From JAYRSJ01 sp041920215 (GTDB taxonomy: Bacteria; Pseudomonadota; Gammaproteobacteria; Burkholderiales; Burkholderiaceae_C): a stretch of 64,000 bases of DNA. Shown here in pieces: positions 63,046 to 64,000 of this stretch (position 1 is its first letter; every line of letters starts with the position of its first letter). Below the pieces are notes generated by a model that saw only the letters and a program-made list of their open reading frames with translations, was not told the origin of the DNA and searched no databases. The stretch spans positions 1 through 64,000 of the forward strand of contig JAYRSJ010000001.1 of assembly GCA_041920215.1 (NCBI GenBank), written 5' to 3'. Position numbers and translations under genes: made by a program.

Positions 63046-64000
63046 TCAGGCCCTGAAGCGGGCCACCGCCAGGGCCGCACTGCCGGCCACCACGCCCCAG
63101 AAGGCGGCGCCTATGCCGGCCAGGCTGATGCCGGACAGCGTGACCAGAAAGGTCAGGATGGCGGCGTCGCGATGCTGCTCCTCCTTCAGCGCGGTGGCCA
63201 GGCCACCGGCGATGGTGCCCATCAGCGCAAGACCTGCCACCGCCGCCACCAGGGCGCGCGGGAAGGCCGTCAGCAGGCCCACCACCGCGCCGCCGGCCAG
63301 GCCCAGCGCGATATAGAAGAGTCCGGCCATGGCCGCGGCGCTGTAGCGCTTGTCGGCGTCCTCATGGGCCTCGCGCCCCATGCAGATGGCTGCGGTGATG
63401 GCGGCCAGATTGAAGGCATAGCCGCCGAAGGGCGCCAGCAGCAGGCCGGCCAGGCCGGTCACCGAGATGCTGGCCGAGACCGGCGTGCGATAGCCGGCGG
63501 CACGCTGGGCCGCCACGCCCGGCAGATTCTGCGAGGCCATGGTCACCAGGAACAGCGGCAGGGCCACGCCCACCAGGGCCGCCAGGCTGAAGCGAGGCGT
63601 GGTCCAGACCGGCTGGGCCCAGCCCCAGTCCACCGCGCCCAGGCGCAGCTGGCCCTGCAGCGCCGCCACCGCGATGCCGGCCAGCAGCACGCCCGGCACC
63701 GCATAGCGGGGCAGCCAGCGCCGGCCCAGCAGATAGGCCAGGGCCATCACGCCCACCAGCAGCGGCGCACCCTGCACCGCGCCCACCGCGTCCAGGCCGA
63801 AACGGGTCAGCACCCCGGCCAGCAGGGCAGCCGCCACCGCCAGCGGGATGCGGTCCATCAGGCGCTCGAACCAGCGGGTCAGGCCGAACAGCAGGATCAG
63901 CGCGCTGCAGACCAGGAAGGCGCCCACCGCCTCGGCCATGCCCAGGCCCTGGGTGGCGGCGATCAGCGCGGCGCCGGGGGTGGACCAGGCGGTCAGTATC
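63046..64000 (-). CDS. benE: BenE family benzoate/proton symporter (5' part outside the window)
   Basis: The gene runs out of the window: its last 318 or so codons are visible and the frame stays open to position 64000, where it reads LTAWSTPGAALIAATQGLG upstream of the first internal ATG. The polytopic sequence has VALPLFLVTMASQNLPGVA, LLLAPFGGYAFNLAAITAAICMG, and a late LTFLVTLSGISLAGIGAAFWG, all typical of BenE-type transporters for benzoate and similar aromatic acids. No benzoate catabolic gene is visible, so the substrate is a family-based guess. Confidence 0.9.
   Translation of the reverse strand, partial: ILTAWSTPGAALIAATQGLGMAEAVGAFLVCSALILLFGLTRWFERLMDRIPLAVAAALLAGVLTRFGLDAVGAVQGAPLLVGVMALAYLLGRRWLPRYAVPGVLLAGIAVAALQGQLRLGAVDWGWAQPVWTTPRFSLAALVGVALPLFLVTMASQNLPGVAAQRAAGYRTPVSASISVTGLAGLLLAPFGGYAFNLAAITAAICMGREAHEDADKRYSAAAMAGLFYIALGLAGGAVVGLLTAFPRALVAAVAGLALMGTIAGGLATALKEEQHRDAAILTFLVTLSGISLAGIGAAFWGVVAGSAALAVARFRA

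Overview
The window is a 64 kb stretch of high-GC chromosome from a betaproteobacterium, most likely Burkholderiales of the Roseateles/Pelomonas/Rubrivivax type. The evidence is the complete atpIBEFHAGDC operon next to hemE and priA, the style of the MocR, LytTR, DUF6502 and PEP-CTERM genes, the large number of two-component and cyclic-di-GMP proteins, and dense packing with many ATGA and TGATG overlaps. I found no rRNA, tRNA, CRISPR array, insertion sequence or prophage. The genus is inference from gene content, not from a database search.

Layout. 0-2.6 kb: a LytS/LytTR two-component operon with a small membrane protein between kinase and regulator. 2.6-9.4 kb: lysoplasmalogenase, then a TonB receptor / YfiR / CHASE8-GGDEF-EAL operon and an orphan oligopeptide-type binding protein. 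9.5-19.1 kb: Rep helicase, an O-antigen-ligase-like membrane protein, a degenerate protein kinase, an AEC transporter and an S9 peptidase. 19.1-27.0 kb: a dense signalling island with a PAS histidine kinase, an SBP_bac_3 protein, an HD-GYP phosphodiesterase, a lone REC, then divergently an HTH-REC regulator, a REC-Hpt protein and a chemoreceptor. AT-rich promoters with repeated TATCATTT elements link its parts. 27.0-34.5 kb: priA, hemE, LemA and two TPM-domain proteins, PPK2 and a hexose-6-phosphate mutarotase. 34.5-41.9 kb: the ATP synthase operon with a readable promoter, operator-like palindrome and terminator. 42.0-44.8 kb: SMP-30 lactonase, GNAT, cytochrome b561 and divergent cytochrome c'. 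44.8-54.4 kb: a seven-gene amino-acid operon (EamA exporter, Asp/Glu racemase, aminotransferase, PhzF, VOC, AlaX, GST remnant), two lipoproteins with a DUF6502 protein, and a MocR regulator. Its own promoter carries the same paired GTACAG boxes as the EamA operon. 54.5-64 kb: a CHASE4 diguanylate cyclase, Uup, a PEP-CTERM GDSL hydrolase, the glutathione-dependent formaldehyde pair fghA/adhC, gshB, a DUF6172 protein and a partial BenE transporter.

The two best candidates for something undescribed are the MocR-GTACAG regulon (44.8-54.4 kb) and the signalling island with its reversed-order HTH-REC regulator and shared AT-rich operators (19.1-27.0 kb). The pseudokinase, the TonB/YfiR operon whose effector keeps EAL but has lost GGDEF, and the palindrome inside the atp promoter are further leads.
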